This document shows positions 1 to 8,177 of a stretch of 64,000 nt of DNA, one piece after another. Below the pieces are notes generated by a model. The model was not told where the DNA came from, searched no databases, and saw only the letters and a program-made list of their open reading frames with translations. The stretch is taken from contig JAUZNX010000005.1 in NCBI GenBank assembly GCA_030706745.1, positions 1-64,000 of the forward strand. The letters are read 5' to 3'. How positions within the stretch are numbered: position 1 is the stretch's first letter; each line of letters opens with the position of its first letter. The translations under genes were made by a program, and so were the position numbers. This DNA is from Bacteroidota bacterium (GTDB lineage Bacteria; Bacteroidota; Ignavibacteria; Palsa-1295).

Positions 1-2
1 AC

Positions 3-539
3 GAACCGTTCGTCACAACGCAAGCCGGAAGTGTTGTGCAGCATGTTGCGAGCTTGGGAATTCACATCGCGCCGGTGCCAACGGACTCTGTGCTTGCAAC
101 GCTCCACTTCTCGGCATTCCTTTCGCAGTATCAGCAAACGCGGTTGTCAGTCGATGGCATCACATTCTCAGCCCAACCCGCGCGGCCATCGGATTGCATC
201 GCGCTCGCGCAGATGGATACGAGCGCGTTCACGCTTCGCACGCTTTGCGGCAGCTCCGAAATATTGCAGGAATTGAATGGCCTGCCGCTCACATTGGACG
301 CCATCGTGCCGAATCCCTCGCACCACGAAGTGATACTCTACTATACACTGACAGGTATGGGGAGTCTTCCTGAGAACATAACGCTCGAGGACGCACTGGG
401 CCGAACACAGCTCAAGCGATGGGTCCAACTGGAGCCTGGACCAAGAATGAGCGTGACACTGGACCTGAGCGGAGTTGCCTCCGGCATGTATTCCATACGG
501 CTTGGAGCAGGTCTCGCGAGACAAGTGGTGAAGGAATAA
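3..539 (+). CDS. C-terminal part of a secreted protein with T9SS-type sorting domain (partial)
   Basis: The frame is open from base 3 with no start, so the gene begins left of the window. The last ~85 residues look like a type A T9SS sorting domain: a VPNPSHHEV segment (the usual P-NP-S/A motif), a middle strand with ALGR, then a SGVASGMYSIRL segment and a short basic end (RQVVKE). Such domains carry proteins across the outer membrane by T9SS and are cleaved for surface attachment or release. The visible upstream part is too short to show what the exported protein does. It ends 81 bases before the thioredoxin-like gene on the same strand. Confidence 0.75.
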   Translation, partial: EPFVTTQAGSVVQHVASLGIHIAPVPTDSVLATLHFSAFLSQYQQTRLSVDGITFSAQPARPSDCIALAQMDTSAFTLRTLCGSSEILQELNGLPLTLDAIVPNPSHHEVILYYTLTGMGSLPENITLEDALGRTQLKRWVQLEPGPRMSVTLDLSGVASGMYSIRLGAGLARQVVKE

Positions 540-620
540 TCACCGAATACAACTATACTTGTATGGGCAGAACTTTCCGCACACGTCGGCGATTATCCGG
601 GTAGCACAAATCTGCCAGAC

Positions 621-1154
621 ATGAAGATTCGCACTCCGTTAGTTATTTTTGCCTTTCTGCTCCTCGGCCGCGCTTCGTTTGCGCAATCGGCTACTGACTC
701 CGTTCACATTCAGGACAATCTCAAGTTTACGGTCAAGACCGTTCAGGGTGACGAAGTTAATTTCAAGGACTATCTCGGTAAGGGACCAGTCCTGATCGAT
801 TTTTGGGCGCTCTGGTGCGAGCCGTGCAAACAGGAGATGAAGGCATTCAAAACGATCCAGGAGAAATTCAAGGCCGAAGGTGTGAACCTGATCGCGATCA
901 ATACCGATCAAGTTCGGAATCTCGCGAAAGTTCGCGCGTACATCACGACCCAGGGCTTTCAGTTTCCGGTGCTGGTCGATCCGGATGGCTCGATCGCTCG
1001 CGATATTTTCTCGATGGAGTCGCTGCCCTTCAGTCTCGTGCTGATGCCGGATGGTACAATTTATCGGAAGCACATTGGCTACACCGCCGGCGATGAAAAA
1101 GTCGCCGAGCAGGAAGTCATCGAGTTGATTGACAAGCTTAAGAAGAAGTCGTAA
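621..1154 (+). CDS. TlpA/ResA-like periplasmic thiol-disulfide oxidoreductase
   Basis: 177 residues. An N-terminal signal peptide (basic start, hydrophobic stretch, cleavage near SFAQ, about residue 21) is followed by one thioredoxin-fold domain. The redox motif is W-C-E-P-C (Cys66, Cys69) after FWALW, and the cis-proline loop is SLPF near residue 137. TlpA/ResA proteins keep cytochrome c or other exported thiol proteins reduced; the specific partner cannot be told. The sequence TATACTTG at 554-561 is one base off the TAnnTTTG -7 consensus and lies 60 bases upstream, a weak promoter candidate. The stop codon touches the first unit of a heptad repeat array. Confidence 0.9.
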   Translation: MKIRTPLVIFAFLLLGRASFAQSATDSVHIQDNLKFTVKTVQGDEVNFKDYLGKGPVLIDFWALWCEPCKQEMKAFKTIQEKFKAEGVNLIAINTDQVRNLAKVRAYITTQGFQFPVLVDPDGSIARDIFSMESLPFSLVLMPDGTIYRKHIGYTAGDEKVAEQEVIELIDKLKKKS

Positions 1155-1224
1155 GTGCTGAAGGCTGAAGTACTGAGGTGCTATCGTGCTTGGCTTGCGG
1201 TCTTATCGGTCCTATAAGTGCTAT
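1154..1224. repeat. Heptad/nonamer repeat array between convergent genes
   Basis: Left part: 7-base units AGTGCTG (1154-1160) and AAGGCTG (1161-1167), then a slipped unit and AGGTGCT (1176-1182). Right part: three 9-base units, CGGTCTTAT, CGGTCCTAT and AAGTGCTAT (1198-1224). The tlpA-like stop codon (1152-1154) touches the left units. The stop codon of the minus-strand lamin-tail gene (1221-1223) lies inside the last nonamer. The word AAGGCTG recurs in the array flanking the four-helix-bundle gene at 26727. Unlike the other elements, the two halves are not clearly inverted copies of each other. Confidence 0.55.
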
Positions 1225-3395
1225 TTTCTTTTTCCTGCTATGGCCACTCCAATGACTTTGCTTAGTAGTCTGATTGGGTTTTGTGAAGATAGCTCGATGA
1301 GCGCGGTGTAGAGTCCCGGCGCGAGCATTTGACCACGGTCGTTTTTTCCATCGAACAACACTTCTGAGCCTCGAAAGAACGTGCCGGCATCGGCCAAAGT
1401 CCGCACTATCCTTCCATGCGTGTCGTAGAGCCGAACGCGTATGGCATATGACAAATCTTCGCCACTCTCGATCGTAAGCGTGGACTCATCCTCGAAGCCA
1501 TCGCCATCTGGCGAGAAGGGATTTGGCGAGAATGATGCGGCGAATATTCCACTCCTATTCGTATCTGCAAATCGCCCGGTCGAGTTCATCGCAAGCGGTG
1601 TCGCACCGGATGGGTCGGAGGACGACTTCCAGTTGCGTGGATCGTTACTCGCCTTGTTCCACGCTACACGTTCGAGCGAGATGCCGGTACGATCTGTCTG
1701 GGGTGTTGTGTGCCAGGAGCTGTGATAGTTGACAGAATCGATGATTGTCATATCTGCATTTCTGAGAATGCTATTCGAGGAGTCATTCGAGAGTTGCAGG
1801 GTAGTGGTGCCAAATAGCACGATGCCCGTGCTATTCCGCAAGGCAGGATTGGCGGCGAAGAGTATGCTGTCTGCCGCAAGCAATGCGAACGAGCGCGGCA
1901 GAATTAACAATGTATCGCTGACATTGAAAGAGTGAAGCACAGCCTGGCCGGTCTCAAGTGTAAGGCTGTTTATGGCAATGGAGCGCGATGAAGGATTGTA
2001 CAACTCGATCCACTCGCAAGATCCGGGAAGTGGTTCAACCATAATCTCATTAATGATGAGGCTGTCGGCAGGAATGTCGATTGATACCGTGGTGCGAATG
2101 GTGTCGTTCGTGTGGCGCTCATCGAGAGGATCGGCGAGGAATACCAGTGCGTCGATCATGCCGAAGAAGCTTGGCGACATCGGAATCGATGATCGTATGG
2201 AGTCGCGCGGTGGTATCCGCTTTACAATGACCGCAAGCGTATCAAGTCCCTCACGAATCACGACAAGTGGACTTGCTCGGGCACTGTCGCGTCCAACATT
2301 GATGATGGTTGCTGTAATGGTCGAATCAGTCGTCTCGACATTTACGACCGCGAGGTCGTGTGGCAAAATGCGAACAGAATTGGGCCTGAGAATGGTCGAT
2401 CTGCTTGCATCCTCGCAAGCCTTCCAGTTCGAGGCATCATATCCTGGTCGGATGGGATCGATTCGCTCGATAGAGATCCCATTATTCGGAATCCAACTTC
2501 CATCATAGCTCATACTATCGATGGTATTTCCGCGCAAATCCTGCAACGCGATTTGCGAGCCGGAATTGCTCAGAGAGCCGAGCGGCACCGGGATAATTCG
2601 AGAGCGTGATACGCCACTCGCCTCAGCCAGCACCGAATCGGATACGGTTAGAATCATGAGCGAATCCGGCGGCACGAGCAGAGAGCTAACGGGAATTGAC
2701 TTGGGACTGTCATGACCCACAAGGATTTGCCAGCCACCGATATCCAGCGTGTCTTTGGTCGTGTTGAGAATTTCAATCCACTCTGGCTCGGGCTTGATAG
2801 GCGCGAACATTACTTCATTGATCACCATCGCCAAAGGTGGGACACCGGAGGAATTGACGCCATTCGGCGCGCCAGGTGTAGCGCCGGTTGATGAACTGGA
2901 GGTACTCCAATTTGTCTTGTCCCACCCGGGCTTTGAAGCATCGATTCGCTCAAGCGAGTGTCCGCTTTTGCCGCCCCAGGCAGGCTGGTAGGGGACGCTG
3001 TCATTCAGGACACTCGTCGAATCCGTGAAGACAATCGCGTCTCCCGTATTTCGGAGAGTTGGCAGCGCAAGTTGAACGAGAGCATAGGCCCCTGGCCGCA
3101 ACTGTCGGAGCTTTGCCGAATCTTTCGTCAGAACGACGAATCTCCCCGCAGCGAGCAGTGATTTCGGAAGTGTGACGGTTTTCGAACCGACTTGAAGTCT
3201 CCAGCCGGTCATGTCCAGCCTTAAAGAGGAGTCCGGATTGAAAAGCTCGATCCATTCCGGCTCGGGACTGACGGGCGCATACATTATCTCATTAATCGCA
3301 ACGCGATGCTGCGCGTGGAGAAAATGCAGCGGAAAGCTACCCAATGTCGCCACAGGGAGTAATAGTACGCATAAACGACCCAAGGGAGGAAACAT
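1221..3395 (-). CDS. Secreted protein with three lamin-tail domains and a FlgD-like C-terminus
   Basis: 724 residues from ATG 3395; an alternative ATG is at 3416. I chose 3395 because it gives a compact signal peptide (MFPPLGR, hydrophobic run, cleavage near LHAQ). Three lamin-tail domains begin with the hallmark INEIM/INEVM followed by EWIEL/EWIEI (near residues 30, 200 and 465). Between the second and third lies a CARDB-like adhesion segment (about 345-450). The C-terminus has NPFSPDGDG and a FlgD-like fold ending in APGLYTALIEL, a form seen in exported Bacteroidota proteins. It is divergent from rimO across 73 bases. The likely role is a surface or extracellular binding protein; the ligand is unknown. 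Confidence 0.8.
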   Translation of the reverse strand: MFPPLGRLCVLLLPVATLGSFPLHFLHAQHRVAINEIMYAPVSPEPEWIELFNPDSSLRLDMTGWRLQVGSKTVTLPKSLLAAGRFVVLTKDSAKLRQLRPGAYALVQLALPTLRNTGDAIVFTDSTSVLNDSVPYQPAWGGKSGHSLERIDASKPGWDKTNWSTSSSSTGATPGAPNGVNSSGVPPLAMVINEVMFAPIKPEPEWIEILNTTKDTLDIGGWQILVGHDSPKSIPVSSLLVPPDSLMILTVSDSVLAEASGVSRSRIIPVPLGSLSNSGSQIALQDLRGNTIDSMSYDGSWIPNNGISIERIDPIRPGYDASNWKACEDASRSTILRPNSVRILPHDLAVVNVETTDSTITATIINVGRDSARASPLVVIREGLDTLAVIVKRIPPRDSIRSSIPMSPSFFGMIDALVFLADPLDERHTNDTIRTTVSIDIPADSLIINEIMVEPLPGSCEWIELYNPSSRSIAINSLTLETGQAVLHSFNVSDTLLILPRSFALLAADSILFAANPALRNSTGIVLFGTTTLQLSNDSSNSILRNADMTIIDSVNYHSSWHTTPQTDRTGISLERVAWNKASNDPRNWKSSSDPSGATPLAMNSTGRFADTNRSGIFAASFSPNPFSPDGDGFEDESTLTIESGEDLSYAIRVRLYDTHGRIVRTLADAGTFFRGSEVLFDGKNDRGQMLAPGLYTALIELSSQNPIRLLSKVIGVAIAGKRK

Positions 3396-3468
3396 CCGGG
3401 TACAAATATCGCACATTTGTCTGGCCGTCGTTCGGAACCGCCTTTTGTGCGGGGTGTTAGGGCCATCG

Positions 3469-4821
3469 ATGAAGCCTTTAACGCCTGCCGGAACAGTCTC
3501 CGTCGTTACCTTGGGTTGCGAAAAGAATACCGTGGACTCGGAAGTCCTGATGGGGAAGCTACGCCGTCGCGGATTGCGTCTGGTTGCCGATCCCGAACAA
3601 GCGGAGACCATCATTGTCAATACTTGCGGTTTTATCGACCATGCAAAGAAAGAATCAATCGATGCGATTCTGGAGGCAACGGAGTTAAAGCGCGGTGCGG
3701 CCAAGGACGGTCGCACAACCCGTGTACTCGTCGCCGGCTGCCTGAGCGAACGATACCGCTCTGAGTTGGAGACAGAGATTTCTGAAGTCGATGGCTACTT
3801 CGGCACGCAGGATTTCGAAAATATTCTCTCATCGTTCGGCCCGGAGGAAGCACTTTCGCTCGGCTTCGATCCTAAACTCGATCTCATTAGTGAGCGCGTC
3901 CTCACGACGCCGAAGCATTTCGCCTATATGAAGATCTCGGAGGGTTGCGATCATCCGTGCTCGTTCTGCGCGATTCCCATCATGCGCGGCGGACACCGCT
4001 CGCGATCTATTGAAGAGCTGGAATTCGAAGCAATGATGCTGGCCTCGAACGGGTTGAAAGAGCTTGTGCTGATTGCGCAGGACTCGACCTATTATGGTCT
4101 CGATAATTATGGCAGCCGCACGCTTGCGAAACTGCTCGAGCGGCTCTGCCGCGTGAATGGGATAGAATGGATTCGTTTGATGTATGCCTACCCCGCGCAG
4201 TTTCCGCTCGATGTGCTGGATGTAATGGCCGGTGAGGAGAAAATTGTGAAGTATCTCGATATGCCGGTGCAACATGCCTCGACCAATGTGCTCAAGCACA
4301 TGCGTCGCGGCATTACACGGCGTGCGACGGAAGAGCTTGTCGCCCAAATTCGGAATCGCATTCCTGGCATTGCATTGCGCACGACGCTTATCACCGGATT
4401 CCCAACGGAGTCCGATCAGGAGTTCGAAGAACTGGAGCAGTTTGTAGGCGAGATGCAATTCGATCGCCTCGGAGTGTTCACCTATAGTCAGGAAGAGGGA
4501 ACGAGCGCTCATCCACTTGGCGATCCAATTCCGCAAGCCGAAAAATTTCGTCGCCAGCGACGACTCTATGAATTGCAGGAAGAAGTCGCTCAAGAAAAGC
4601 GACTTACTCGGATTGGGAGCATGGAACGAGCGCTCATCGAACGAGCGGAAGGTGAATTCTACTTTGGTCGCACTCGCTATGATGCACCGGAAGTCGACGA
4701 GCATGTTCGCATCCTGGCTTCCGGAAATGACACCATCGCCGTTGGTACGTTCGCAGATATTCAAATCACCAGTGCGGCAGATTCCGATGCCGAGTATGAG
4801 CTCGAATCAGTCCTCTTGTAG
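3469..4821 (+). CDS. rimO: Ribosomal protein S12 methylthiotransferase RimO
   Basis: 450 residues. An N-terminal UPF0004 domain carries the auxiliary-cluster cysteines (Cys17 in LGCEKN, Cys53 in NTCGF, Cys91 in AGCLSE). The radical SAM domain carries the C-x3-C-x2-C motif in SEGCDHPCSFC (Cys160, 164, 167), and a TRAM domain follows at the C-terminus. RimO adds a methylthio group to the conserved aspartate of S12. RimO rather than the tRNA enzyme MiaB is favoured by VVTLGCEKNTVDSE near the start and by PIMRGGHRSRS after the cluster motif. The frame is open further upstream, but that part overlaps the divergent lamin-tail gene; the ATG at 3469 sits right at the family's usual N-terminus. Confidence 0.95.
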   Translation: MKPLTPAGTVSVVTLGCEKNTVDSEVLMGKLRRRGLRLVADPEQAETIIVNTCGFIDHAKKESIDAILEATELKRGAAKDGRTTRVLVAGCLSERYRSELETEISEVDGYFGTQDFENILSSFGPEEALSLGFDPKLDLISERVLTTPKHFAYMKISEGCDHPCSFCAIPIMRGGHRSRSIEELEFEAMMLASNGLKELVLIAQDSTYYGLDNYGSRTLAKLLERLCRVNGIEWIRLMYAYPAQFPLDVLDVMAGEEKIVKYLDMPVQHASTNVLKHMRRGITRRATEELVAQIRNRIPGIALRTTLITGFPTESDQEFEELEQFVGEMQFDRLGVFTYSQEEGTSAHPLGDPIPQAEKFRRQRRLYELQEEVAQEKRLTRIGSMERALIERAEGEFYFGRTRYDAPEVDEHVRILASGNDTIAVGTFADIQITSAADSDAEYELESVLL

Positions 4822-4836
4822 CGAAGGGTAAACGAC

Positions 4837-6237
4837 ATGCAGAGCAGCGTTCGTTATCTTCTGTTTTTTGTGAGTTTGGTTTTTGCCACCACGCTGTACG
4901 CCCAATCGGGCGCCCAACGTGGCATGCCAGAGTTAATGCATGAGGAGGCGCCGCTTACGTTCGACATTCTCTCGTTTGCCCCGTTGCCTGCCGTTGGTCC
5001 AGACACCGTCCGCGCTGATCTCTACTTTGCTGTTCCGTACTCCGCGATGGAATTCCTGCGCAATGGGAGTAATTATGTCGCCCGGTACTCGATCAACCTG
5101 ACAATTGTCGACAGCGCATCTGGGATTACCGTACTCGATCGGTTCATGAGCTATGATGTGCGCGAGCCTTCGGTCGAGCACGAATCGCGGATCGAGGCTG
5201 GACAATCGCGAGCGGACGCGGAGCAAATCTCATTGCCCTTACCTGCCGGCGCGGCATTCCGTATCCATCTTATCTTTCGGGATCTGAACTCGCGGCATGA
5301 GCGGGATACCGTGTTCCCTTTTGTCACAAAGGCATTTCGCAATTCGAAACCTGCTCTGAGCGATCTTATGCTCTATCGTTCGCGACGTGGCCAGCGAATT
5401 GTACCCTCGATCGGCTCGGATGTGGCTAATCTCGGTAACCCGGATGCCGGAGTATTCTGCGAGGCATACAATCTTCCGGCGGATTCGCTTCTGGGTATCC
5501 TCGCCGAGGTGCTGCCGGTCGAGCAGAGCGATGGGACTCCCGAGGTTCTTGCCCGCTTTACTGGCTCTGTAAGGACTCCGTCAGTACAAACGAGGACTAT
5601 TCCGATCTTTCAGAATGTAAACTTTACCGATCTCTGGTCGGGGTATTATCGTTTGCGCTTCTTTCTTCTGCCGCGTGTCGAAGACACGTCGCTCGCCGGT
5701 CAATCTCAACTTGCTAAGCGCGCAATTGCGACAAGCGAGCGCGGCATTACCGTTAGCGGCGTGCATGGGATCCCGTTGACAAATGCGAATCTTGATGAGG
5801 CGATCGAACAGCTTCGAATTATTGCCACCTCTTCCGAGTGGGACTCACTCACTTCGGCCGAAAGTACTCGCGAAAAACGCGAAGCCATTCTGGAGTTCTG
5901 GCGGAAGCGCAACCCTAATGAGTCCGAACGCCTGGACCAAAGATCGCACACGAACCGGCCGATGCAAGTATTTTATTCGAGGATCGATTACGCGAACGCG
6001 CATTTCCATGCGGGATTTCAGTCTGGCTGGAAGAGCGATCGCGGCCGCGTATATATTGCGCTGGGGCCACCCGATGTTCTGGATCGGCATCCCTATGAAG
6101 CCAACCAGAAGCCTTACGAAGTGTGGGACTATTCTGTCCCCATGCACATGCGCTACGTCTTCGTCGACTCCTACATGCTTGGCGATTATCGTCTAACCGG
6201 AGCGGCCCCGCCGCAAGGGACTTTTGTATGGCAATGA
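4837..6237 (+). CDS. GWxTD domain-containing secreted protein
   Basis: 466 residues with a signal peptide (cleavage near LYAQ, residue 23). The C-terminal ~140 residues match the GWxTD family: an ARIDYANAHF-like segment (here SRIDYANAHF), GWKSDRGRVYIALGPPD (the GW-x-[TS]-D-x-G-R-x-Y signature), then YEVWDYS. The preceding region is beta-rich and resembles the usual companion domain. The molecular function of the family is not established to my knowledge; members occur in Bacteroidota, Acidobacteriota and related groups. It starts 15 bases after rimO, so the two may be cotranscribed. Confidence 0.85.
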   Translation: MQSSVRYLLFFVSLVFATTLYAQSGAQRGMPELMHEEAPLTFDILSFAPLPAVGPDTVRADLYFAVPYSAMEFLRNGSNYVARYSINLTIVDSASGITVLDRFMSYDVREPSVEHESRIEAGQSRADAEQISLPLPAGAAFRIHLIFRDLNSRHERDTVFPFVTKAFRNSKPALSDLMLYRSRRGQRIVPSIGSDVANLGNPDAGVFCEAYNLPADSLLGILAEVLPVEQSDGTPEVLARFTGSVRTPSVQTRTIPIFQNVNFTDLWSGYYRLRFFLLPRVEDTSLAGQSQLAKRAIATSERGITVSGVHGIPLTNANLDEAIEQLRIIATSSEWDSLTSAESTREKREAILEFWRKRNPNESERLDQRSHTNRPMQVFYSRIDYANAHFHAGFQSGWKSDRGRVYIALGPPDVLDRHPYEANQKPYEVWDYSVPMHMRYVFVDSYMLGDYRLTGAAPPQGTFVWQ

Positions 6238-6242
6238 GGATT

Positions 6243-6337
6243 GGCGAATTGCGAATTACGAATTGAATCTAAACAAAAGTGAACGACATCTCGATGGACT
6301 TTATTTGCCATTCGTAATTTGTCATTCGTAATTAATT
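6243..6337. repeat. Mirrored heptad element (95 bp)
   Basis: Left arm: three 7-base units in register, GGCGAAT, TGCGAAT, TACGAAT (6243-6263). Right arm: five units, ATTTGCC, ATTCGTA, ATTTGTC, ATTCGTA, ATTAATT (6303-6337). The reverse complement of ATTCGTA is TACGAAT, and that of ATTTGCC differs from GGCGAAT by one base, so the arms are inverted copies of the same word set around a 39-base spacer. The element fills almost the whole gap between the GWxTD gene and the glycerate-kinase-like gene, whose ATG follows 4 bases later. A folded transcript could form a long imperfect hairpin. Confidence 0.75.
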
Positions 6338-6341
6338 TCCG

Positions 6342-7427
6342 ATGTCCAAGATAATAATTGCGGGGTTGCCAATCGGTGGGCTCAGTTCGGGCGAAGCGAC
6401 CTCCCGGCTCACCCGTTCCATTCGTGCATGCTGGCCTGCACTACCCAGCGAGCACATTGTGCAGCTTCCGCTCGCCGATGGTGGCGAGGGTACAATCGAT
6501 TTGCTGGTCACGCAATCGCTCGGCTCGTTTCTCGAAGTTGAGGCGACAAGTGCAACCGGCGAGCCCGTCGTTGTGCCACTAGGGTTTGCCGGGGAAGATG
6601 GTAAGCTTGCGATCATTGAAATGCAACGCGTAGCGCGGTCTAATGAGCAGCGCGGGACCTCCTATGGCGTTGGCGAATTGATTTTGGATGCGCTCGATGA
6701 AGGCGCGTTCTCCGTACTGCTCGGCCACGATGAACCGCTCGCGGGTGATGCGGGGCTGGGTGCCGCCGCCGCACTCGGCGTGAAATTCTTCGATAGCTCC
6801 GGGCACGAACTTAATATGAAGGATCCGGCGAGCGCCCTGTCCCAGGTTGCTCGGATCGATGCGACCGGGCGCGCATTCGAAATTCTCAGTTCGCGCTTTT
6901 ACATCGCTCGGTCTGCGAAGACGCTCGGGACACTACCATCAGAGGAACTTCGGACAGAGTTGCTCCGACTGAGTGAGATCATTCGACGCGATACAGGAAT
7001 TCCGGTTTCTACCGAGCATCTCAGTGCGAGCGCGGTTGAGTTTGGGCTGATAGCATTCTGCGGTGCCGAAGTTCGGGATGGGATGTCACTCGTCATCGAG
7101 GCAACCGGAGTTGAAACGATGATGAAGCGGGGAGAGATTGGCACGTTCATCTTGATCGCAGAATCTCCGCAGGCCATATCTGCCGATGCGGTAAAGAACG
7201 TGCTGGAGTCTGCTTCCACATCAGGAGCGCGCATCATCCTGATTGTCTCACACAATCCAACTGCTGCCGAAAAAAAGAAGCTTCCGGCACGCGTTACGAT
7301 TCGCTCGCTCGCCGATGCAAGACTCTTTGCGGCTCCGATCGGAGTGGATGCGGCGATGGATGCGATTCGTCGCGATACGCTACTTCGGATCGAAAAGATC
7401 GCGCCGGAATTGGGAATCACGGAGTAA
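6342..7427 (+). CDS. Degenerate glycerate kinase (GlxK/GarK family) homologue, probably not catalytic
   Basis: 361 residues, slightly short of the usual ~380. The fold is recognisable from the start (SKIIIAG), PLADGGEGTIDLLV near residue 46, the VGELILDALDEGA segment, and GLIAFCGAEVRDGMSLVIEA. The functional motifs known from the family are lost: the PDSFK-type start is GLPIGGL, the glycine-rich GIGGSATNDGG loop is replaced by LLGHDEPLAGDAG, the ACDVTNPL segment is absent, and the ITGEGRLD motif reads LIAESPQAI. No premature stop is seen, so the frame appears maintained. I infer a non-kinase role. It is followed 3 bases later by an unknown secreted protein gene. Confidence 0.7.
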   Translation: MSKIIIAGLPIGGLSSGEATSRLTRSIRACWPALPSEHIVQLPLADGGEGTIDLLVTQSLGSFLEVEATSATGEPVVVPLGFAGEDGKLAIIEMQRVARSNEQRGTSYGVGELILDALDEGAFSVLLGHDEPLAGDAGLGAAAALGVKFFDSSGHELNMKDPASALSQVARIDATGRAFEILSSRFYIARSAKTLGTLPSEELRTELLRLSEIIRRDTGIPVSTEHLSASAVEFGLIAFCGAEVRDGMSLVIEATGVETMMKRGEIGTFILIAESPQAISADAVKNVLESASTSGARIILIVSHNPTAAEKKKLPARVTIRSLADARLFAAPIGVDAAMDAIRRDTLLRIEKIAPELGITE

Positions 7428-7430
7428 CAA

Positions 7431-8123
7431 ATGCGACTCAGGAGTCAGACTCAGCGATTCTGGATCTGCTTTATCCTCTTGCTGGCTTCAGGGTCTCTCT
7501 CTGCACAAGAACGCAATCCGCTGGAGACTGCCGAGGAGCGAGCAAGATTAGAAGCCTCGACGCCGGTTTCGTTTCTCGTCCCCGATGGCATCCGGGAGGG
7601 TTACCTGATGCGGGCCTACCTTCGCTCCGAGGAGTTTGGCCGGTTCAGCGCTTCCGTGACACCCGAGGAGAGTTTTGACGAGATTTACTACACCGCGGTC
7701 TGCCTTGCTCATGGCGATATTTCCACCGCCAGTCTGGCAGCATCCTTTGGATGTCTGGAGCACGAATATCTGCCATTTGCGCTATTCGGCGCTGAACTAA
7801 GGATTCCGATTACGAGTGAGACTCATTCGGAATTCGAACGTCGTTGTGCACATCTTCCACAGCATTTGTATCATTTGGCGGAAGATGATCGGGACAAGCC
7901 TCAGCATTTTTTCGCAAGCGCCTGGCTCAAGTCCTGGGTGTGCATGGATTGGCTTGTCGATCTCGCCGGAGAGATGGTCGAAGCCGGCGAAAATCTGCTA
8001 CTCGTTGGCGGCAGCCGGGATCCACGCGATATTCATGCGAATCAGGATGGTGCTCGCTTCGAGCCGCAAGCGGAATCGCGTCCTGCGACGCCGCCCTCAA
8101 TTTCTCTGACACCGAATCCTTAA
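7431..8123 (+). CDS. Unknown exported protein
   Basis: 230 residues with a signal peptide (RSQTQRFW, hydrophobic core, cleavage near SLSAQ, residue ~25). I do not recognise a family. The mature part is acidic and probably helical, contains three cysteines (CLAHG, FGCLEH, RRCAH) plus WVCMDW, and ends in a proline-rich tail. The gene starts 3 bases after the glycerate-kinase-like gene, so translation is probably coupled. It is followed by a strong bidirectional terminator. Confidence 0.65.
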   Translation: MRLRSQTQRFWICFILLLASGSLSAQERNPLETAEERARLEASTPVSFLVPDGIREGYLMRAYLRSEEFGRFSASVTPEESFDEIYYTAVCLAHGDISTASLAASFGCLEHEYLPFALFGAELRIPITSETHSEFERRCAHLPQHLYHLAEDDRDKPQHFFASAWLKSWVCMDWLVDLAGEMVEAGENLLLVGGSRDPRDIHANQDGARFEPQAESRPATPPSISLTPNP

Positions 8124-8126
8124 AAC

Positions 8127-8154
8127 GACAAACGGGCCGATCGGCCCGTTTGTC
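8127..8154. terminator. Perfect 28-bp palindrome, bidirectional terminator
   Basis: A perfect inverted repeat with 14-base arms centred at 8140/8141; the arm core is AAACGGGCC. It sits between convergent genes, 4 bases after the upstream stop codon and 24 bases before the PpiD-like stop codon. The minus-strand side is followed by GTTTTA, the plus side by a weaker ATTTCT tract. This geometry fits a shared intrinsic terminator. Confidence 0.75.
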
Positions 8155-8177
8155 ATTTCTCACTCGCTCAAAATCAC

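Noticed and set aside
3829-4764. 311-codon minus-strand frame
   Set aside because: It lies entirely opposite rimO and has no signal peptide or recognisable motif; rimO is certain.
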